From Mesorhizobium sp. STM 4661 (GTDB lineage Bacteria > Pseudomonadota > Alphaproteobacteria > Rhizobiales > Rhizobiaceae), in contig NZ_CAAF010000018.1 of assembly GCF_000359125.1 (NCBI RefSeq), positions 1-64,000 of the forward strand: DNA of 64,000 nucleotides, read 5' to 3'. The notes under the pieces were generated by a model. That model was not told the origin of the DNA. It searched no databases and saw only the letters and a list, made by a program, of their open reading frames with translations. Positions 59,866 through 64,000 of the stretch are shown piece after piece (position 1 is the first letter of the stretch; every line of letters begins with the position of its first letter). A program made the translations under genes and the position numbers.

Positions 59866-60620
59866 ACTCCGCGTTCAGCCTGGCCGGCAAGCGCATCCTG
59901 GTCACCGGCGCCAACACCGGCATCGGCCAGGGCATCGCCGTCTCGATTGCGCGGGCCGGCGGCGCGGTGGTCGGCGTCGGTCGCTCGGCGATGGACGACA
60001 CGGCTGCAAGGGTCGCGGCGGCAGGCGGGGCGTTCGCGGCCGTGGCCGCCGACCTCGCCGATCCCGCTGCCGCCGCCAGCATGCTCGATCGCGTCTGGGA
60101 CGAGAAGGGGCCGCTCGACGGCCTGGTCAACAATGCCGGCATCATTCGGCGTGCCGATGCGGTCGAATTGACCGAGGCCGATTGGGACGAGGTGATGGAC
60201 ATCAACCTGAAGACGGTCTTTTTCCTCTGCCAGAGCTTCGCCAGACGCGTGCTTGCCGGCGGACGCAAGGGCAAGGTCGTCAACATTGCCTCCGTGCTGA
60301 GCTTCCAGGGCGGCATCCGCGTTGCTTCCTACACCGCCTCGAAACATGGCGTGCTCGGCATCACCCGGCTGCTCGCCTGCGAATGGGCGCCAAAAGGCAT
60401 CAACGTCAACGGCATTGCGCCGGGCTACATCGAGACCAACAACACCGAGGCGTTGCGGGCCGATCCAGACCGCAGCGCCTCGATCCTGGCGCGCATTCCG
60501 GCCGGGCGCTGGGGCGGCCCGGAAGATATCGGCGATGCCGCCGTCTTCCTGCTGGCGCCGGCGTCCAACTACATGCATGGCGCCGTGGTGCCGGTGGATG
60601 GCGGCTGGCTGGCGCGATGA
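59862..60620 (+). CDS. kduD: 2-deoxy-D-gluconate 3-dehydrogenase
   Basis: Short-chain dehydrogenase reducing the KduI product to 2-keto-3-deoxygluconate. The 252 residues have the cofactor motif T-G-A-N-T-G-I-G and the catalytic Tyr157 and Lys161 in Y-T-A-S-K. It starts with GTG (GTGA overlap with kduI). It leads on to the KdgF-like gene. Confidence 0.93.
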   Translation: MNSAFSLAGKRILVTGANTGIGQGIAVSIARAGGAVVGVGRSAMDDTAARVAAAGGAFAAVAADLADPAAAASMLDRVWDEKGPLDGLVNNAGIIRRADAVELTEADWDEVMDINLKTVFFLCQSFARRVLAGGRKGKVVNIASVLSFQGGIRVASYTASKHGVLGITRLLACEWAPKGINVNGIAPGYIETNNTEALRADPDRSASILARIPAGRWGGPEDIGDAAVFLLAPASNYMHGAVVPVDGGWLAR

Positions 60621-60630
60621 GGAGCAGGTC

Positions 60631-60963
60631 ATGACCAAGATTTTTGCGCATGCCGGCGAGGGCGCATGGACGCCGACCCCGGATGGCAACCGCAGGCGTG
60701 TGCTCCTGCACACGGACGAACTGATGATGGTCGAGTTCGGCTTCGAGAGGGGTGGCGTCGGCGCGCTGCATTCGCACCCGCATGTCCAGGCAAGCTACAT
60801 CGCGGAGGGCCGCTTCGAGGTCACCATCGACGGCAGGACGGAAATCCTGGAAGCCGGAAGCAGCTTCATCGTCCCGTCCAACCTTGTCCATGGCGTCAAG
60901 GCGCTCGAAGCGGGTCGTCTGGTCGACAGCTTCACGCCGCACCGCGCTGATTTTCTCGACTGA
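60631..60963 (+). CDS. kdgF: Cupin protein, KdgF-like uronate linearisation enzyme
   Basis: A 110-residue cupin of the KdgF type, which opens cyclic 4,5-unsaturated monouronates to the linear keto form used by KduI. Metal ligands are H47, H49, Q53 and H87 (A-L-H-S-H-P-H-V-Q then L-V-H-G), matching the KdgF set as I recall it. The V-D-S-F-T-P-H-R tail also fits. It is the last gene of the operon, 10 bases after kduD. Confidence 0.83.
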   Translation: MTKIFAHAGEGAWTPTPDGNRRRVLLHTDELMMVEFGFERGGVGALHSHPHVQASYIAEGRFEVTIDGRTEILEAGSSFIVPSNLVHGVKALEAGRLVDSFTPHRADFLD

Positions 60964-60986
60964 CGGCATTTTGCGCGAACGAAAAT

Positions 60987-61010
60987 CCCGCGCCTCCGGA
61001 GAGGCGCGGG
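60987..61010 (+). terminator. Terminator of the uronate operon
   Basis: CCCGCGCCTC and GAGGCGCGGG form a perfect 10-bp stem with a CGGA tetraloop, 24 bases after the kdgF stop. The T tract is weak. Confidence 0.65.
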
Positions 61011-61223
61011 CTGTTGCCTGGGCGCTTTTGGCGCCGCGGTACTCGAAACATCACCGCAGGATTTGAACCTGCCCAATCTTGGTGAAGATAGGATTAATCG
61101 GCCAGAGCTGGTGCGATATCCGTACCCAGAAGGATAGGGCTGGAATTACGGTCCCATATCAGCCAATGAGGGAGATGTTTTTTCAGGCGGCGCCGACGGA
61201 GACAGGACTTGAAGGGCGTTCGA

Positions 61224-61961
61224 ATGTTCGAATCTGCTGTCAAGGCAGTCACCTCGCGATTCGCCAGGGAACTTCGGCGGGTCGTGTCGCCGCTGTCCTT
61301 GAAAAGGCGAAAGCAGACACAGGCGAACGGAAACGACACGTTTCCCAACAGAATTTTCATCGCGGGTTGCGCACGAAGCGGAACAACCCTGACACAGCAG
61401 TTGATGGGATGTTTCGGGGACACCTTCGTCTATCCGCCCGAAGCGCGCTATGCGATGTTGGATATGCTGGATCGGCCGGAATCCAATCTCGTCGTCAAGC
61501 GCGCCTCCCGCAGCTATGCCCATCTCGCGAAACTGCCCGCTGCCATCGGGCTGATCTATTGCGTGCGCCATCCCTTCGACGTGCTCACCAGTTCGCATCC
61601 GCAAACAAGGGGGTTGCGCCGGTTCCATGTCACGCCCGAGCGCTGGTTGGCCGAATACGACGCGCTGATACGGCTGAAAAAGGCGCAGCCGCATCGACAG
61701 ATCCTTTATGTTCGCTACGAAGACATGATCGGCGAGCCGGATGCCGTGCAGGAAAGAATCGCGCGGTCGTTCGGGTTGGCGCTGCGGATTCGCTTCAGCG
61801 AGAATCCGAACAACCCGATCCGGGCAACCTCGCTCAGAAAATGGGAAAGGAACGAAGAATTCCTGACCTATCTGCATAGCCTGCCGCCGACATTTCTCAG
61901 CCGCGTGGAAGGCTTCTGCGGCGCGTTCGGCTATGACATGCCGGCCGATCCGGGTCGATAA
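61224..61961 (+). CDS. Sulfotransferase-like protein
   Basis: A 245-residue protein with the PAPS-binding loop F-I-A-G-C-A-R-S-G-T-T-L (about 45-56), followed by V-R-H-P-F-D-V, the 3'-phosphate site pattern. This places it among sulfotransferases; rhizobia use such enzymes to sulfate Nod factors or LPS, but the acceptor here is unknown. The ATG at 61224 is used; the frame also offers a TTG at 61209. The ribosome site is weak. It has no operon partner. Confidence 0.75.
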   Translation: MFESAVKAVTSRFARELRRVVSPLSLKRRKQTQANGNDTFPNRIFIAGCARSGTTLTQQLMGCFGDTFVYPPEARYAMLDMLDRPESNLVVKRASRSYAHLAKLPAAIGLIYCVRHPFDVLTSSHPQTRGLRRFHVTPERWLAEYDALIRLKKAQPHRQILYVRYEDMIGEPDAVQERIARSFGLALRIRFSENPNNPIRATSLRKWERNEEFLTYLHSLPPTFLSRVEGFCGAFGYDMPADPGR

Positions 61962-62188
61962 GATCGCGAACCGGTTGGCCGCCTCTGAATGGGCGGTTGA
62001 TCTGGTCCTGCTGCGACTTGTTCCTGTTGTGGTTCGATGACAGCTGCGCTAATGCAAAGTGGCACGCGGAGGGTAGTTTGATCGGTTCCCACGTCTTCTC
62101 CAATCCGCGGAAAATCAATCCCAGTCTATTTTGCTTCGGGGTCGAGACCTCTTGCAAACCGGCATGGATTTCGTGTTCGACCGTTCCC

Positions 62189-62210
62189 GCGCCGCCCTTT
62201 CGGGCGGCGC
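62189..62210 (+). promoter_or_regulatory. Strong hairpin in the recQ leader
   Basis: GCGCCGCCC and GGGCGGCGC form a 9-bp stem with a TTTC loop, 19 bases before the recQ ATG at 62230. It may end read-through from upstream or limit translation. It also argues against the longer start at 62164, whose codons it would cover. Confidence 0.5.
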
Positions 62211-62229
62211 CGATTACAGAAATTCCCTG

Positions 62230-64000
62230 ATGCAGATATCGGCGGCGAGCGTCCGGGCAGAGGATCCCAAGCGCCGCGTCCTGAAGGACGTGTTCGGCTT
62301 CGATGATTTTCGTCCCGGCCAGGCATCCGTGATGGAAACGCTGCTGGCCGGGGGTCATGTGCTGGCCGTCATGCCGACGGGTGCGGGCAAATCGCTCTGC
62401 TACCAGGTGCCGGCGCTGGTTCTGGGCGGGCTCACCATTGTCGTGTCGCCGCTGGTTGCCCTTATGCAGGATCAGGTCGCGGCATTGCGGCTTGCCGGCG
62501 TGGCGGCCGACACGATCAATTCCTCGCTCGACCGCGATGCCAATGTCGCGGCGTGGCGCCGTGTCGCGGCGGGCCAGACACGCCTGCTCTATCTCGCGCC
62601 CGAACGGCTGATGACCGAACGGATGCTTGAAGCGCTGGCCAGGCTCGATGTAAGCCTGATCGCCATCGACGAGGCGCATTGCATCTCGCAATGGGGCCCG
62701 GCGTTCCGGCGCGAATATGAGGAATTGTCGCGGCTCTCCGGCATTTTCCCCGATGTGCCGATCATCGCGCTGACGGCGACCGCGGACGAGGCCACGCGCG
62801 ACGACATCGCCGCGCGGCTATTCGCGGGGCGCGTCGAGAGCCTGGTGTTGGGGTTCGACCGGCCGAACATCAAGCTTGGCATCGAGGCCAAGCAGAACAG
62901 CAAGCGCCAGTTGCTGGATTTCGTGCAGCGTCATGCCGGCCGCAGCGGCATCGTCTATTGCCTGTCGCGAAAGAAGACGGAAGAGACGGCGGCGTTCCTC
63001 GAACAGAACCGCGTCACCGCGCTCGCCTATCATGCCGGCATGAGCAAGGAGGCGCGAGAGGCCAACCAGAACGCCTTCATGACCTTGTCCGGCGTGGTGA
63101 TGGTGGCGACCATCGCTTTCGGCATGGGCATCGACAAGCCTGACGTCGCCTATGTCTTCCACACCGATATGCCGGGCAGCCTCGAAGCCTATTACCAGGA
63201 GATCGGCCGTGCCGGCCGCGACGGGCGGCCGGCGGTGGCGCATATGCTGTTCGGGCTCGGCGATATCCGCATGCGTCGGCTCTTCATCGAGGACGAGGAC
63301 GCATCGGCGGAGCACAAGCGGCGCTCGCATGGCCGGCTCGACACCTTGATCGGCTATTGCGAGACGGCTGAGTGCCGCCGCCGGGTCCTGCTCGGCTATT
63401 TTGGAGAGGAAGCGTCGCCGTGCGGCAATTGCGACAACTGCCTCGATCAGGTGCCGCGCGCGGATGGTACTGCCGAGGCGCGCATCATCCTGGCGGCGGT
63501 CGCGCAGAGCGGCGAACGCTTCGGTGCGGCCCATGTCATCGACATTCTACTCGGCCATGAAACCGAGAAGGTGCTGGCCAGAGGCCATGAAAGGCTCGCC
63601 GGCTTCGGCAGCGGAGTGGTGCATAAGAAGGATTTCTGGCTGTCGCTGATCCGACAGCTTGTCGCGGGCGGTTTCCTGGAGCCGGATCCGTCCGGCCATG
63701 GCGGTCTCGCCATCGCCGAAAAGGGCCATGCGCTCGGCCGTGGCGAGATTCCGTTCCAGTATCGCGTCGAGATGCGGCATCGCGCCGCGCGCGGCAAGCT
63801 GCGCTCCGCCGGAGGTACCGCTGGTGATAGCGAAGGCCTCGATGCTTCGCTGCTGGCCGCGCTCAAGGCGCTGCGGCTGCGCCTTGCCAAGGAACGCCAG
63901 GTGCCGGCCTATGTGGTGTTTTCCGACCGCACGCTGATCGACATGGCCGAACGCCGCCCGCGCGACCTCGACGCTTTCGCCGAGGTGAATGGCGTCGGCG
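62230..64000 (+). CDS. recQ: ATP-dependent DNA helicase RecQ (3' end beyond window)
   Basis: 3'-5' helicase of recombination and repair; the frame is open to the end of the window, so the gene is partial. Visible parts are Walker A in M-P-T-G-A-G-K-S-L (about 48-56), the DEAH box at 147-150, S-L-D-R in motif region III, and Q-E-I-G-R-A-G-R-D-G. The RQC zinc cysteines (C-R-R-R, C-G-N-C-D-N-C) and the beginning of an HRDC domain (D-R-T-L-I-D-M-A) follow. The start at 62230 gives the normal RecQ N-terminus; 62164 is in frame but would add 22 residues over a hairpin. Confidence 0.94.
   Translation, partial: MQISAASVRAEDPKRRVLKDVFGFDDFRPGQASVMETLLAGGHVLAVMPTGAGKSLCYQVPALVLGGLTIVVSPLVALMQDQVAALRLAGVAADTINSSLDRDANVAAWRRVAAGQTRLLYLAPERLMTERMLEALARLDVSLIAIDEAHCISQWGPAFRREYEELSRLSGIFPDVPIIALTATADEATRDDIAARLFAGRVESLVLGFDRPNIKLGIEAKQNSKRQLLDFVQRHAGRSGIVYCLSRKKTEETAAFLEQNRVTALAYHAGMSKEAREANQNAFMTLSGVVMVATIAFGMGIDKPDVAYVFHTDMPGSLEAYYQEIGRAGRDGRPAVAHMLFGLGDIRMRRLFIEDEDASAEHKRRSHGRLDTLIGYCETAECRRRVLLGYFGEEASPCGNCDNCLDQVPRADGTAEARIILAAVAQSGERFGAAHVIDILLGHETEKVLARGHERLAGFGSGVVHKKDFWLSLIRQLVAGGFLEPDPSGHGGLAIAEKGHALGRGEIPFQYRVEMRHRAARGKLRSAGGTAGDSEGLDASLLAALKALRLRLAKERQVPAYVVFSDRTLIDMAERRPRDLDAFAEVNGVG

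Noticed and set aside
61020..61150. A complete tRNA gene on the minus strand
   Set aside because: Only the T-arm folds; no acceptor, D-arm or anticodon arm could be found around it.

Overview
The window is GC-rich chromosomal DNA from an alphaproteobacterium of the Rhizobiales, most likely Mesorhizobium or a close relative. Three things point there. The housekeeping genes and their order are typical of the group: rsmB-heparinase-purH, leuS-lptE, the F1 operon atpHAGDC with a Lys/Ala-extended beta subunit, a 1,596-residue NAD-glutamate dehydrogenase, and usg. The metabolic load is rhizobial: a TRAP-linked uronate pathway, paired cyclopropane synthases and acetyl-CoA synthetase. Several intergenic gaps hold short palindromic repeats of the sort scattered through Mesorhizobium genomes. 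The assignment is inferred from gene content, not from a database search.

Layout. 0.1-8 kb: PhoD-type phosphatase, a small secreted protein, typA, a frameshifted DUF1062 gene, a LysE exporter, a YciI-like protein, an AT-richer two-gene insert (RusA-like resolvase plus a nuclease-like/HEPN-like protein), and an AhpD-type peroxidase-related protein. 8-22.6 kb: NAD-GDH, an Atg22-like MFS protein, purH, heparinase-like protein, rsmB, htpX, an SDHAF4-like assembly factor, a HAD phosphatase and a transglutaminase-like protein. 22.9-30.7 kb: a TadG-like von Willebrand protein, an unrecognised 23-codon ORF with an ideal Shine-Dalgarno sequence, two tandem cyclopropane-fatty-acid synthases, MOSC protein, acs and usg. 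30.8-37.3 kb: an MFS/SGNH-esterase/aldo-keto-reductase operon divergent from a LysR regulator, a second aldo-keto reductase, and a VapBC module. 37.4-46.5 kb: yggS, leuS, lptE, transaldolase-like gene, priA, a second VapBC-type module, a frameshifted Asp/Glu racemase gene, and a small membrane protein.

46.7-51.9 kb is the F1 ATP synthase operon, with an inverted repeat lodged between atpD and atpC. A 160-bp MITE-like element follows. 52.2-61 kb is a uronate catabolic cluster: UxuB diverges from UxaC, TRAP transporter DctPQM, a GntR/FCD regulator, KduI, KduD and KdgF. Together these would import (oligo)uronates, linearise unsaturated monouronates and convert them toward 2-keto-3-deoxygluconate. 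The window closes with a sulfotransferase-like gene and the first 590 codons of recQ, which runs off the end.

No CRISPR array, rRNA, complete tRNA, transposase or phage structural gene was seen. The most unusual items are the RusA/HEPN pair, the tiny ORF at 24.5 kb, two genes each broken by what looks like one missing G, and the repeat inside the atp operon.
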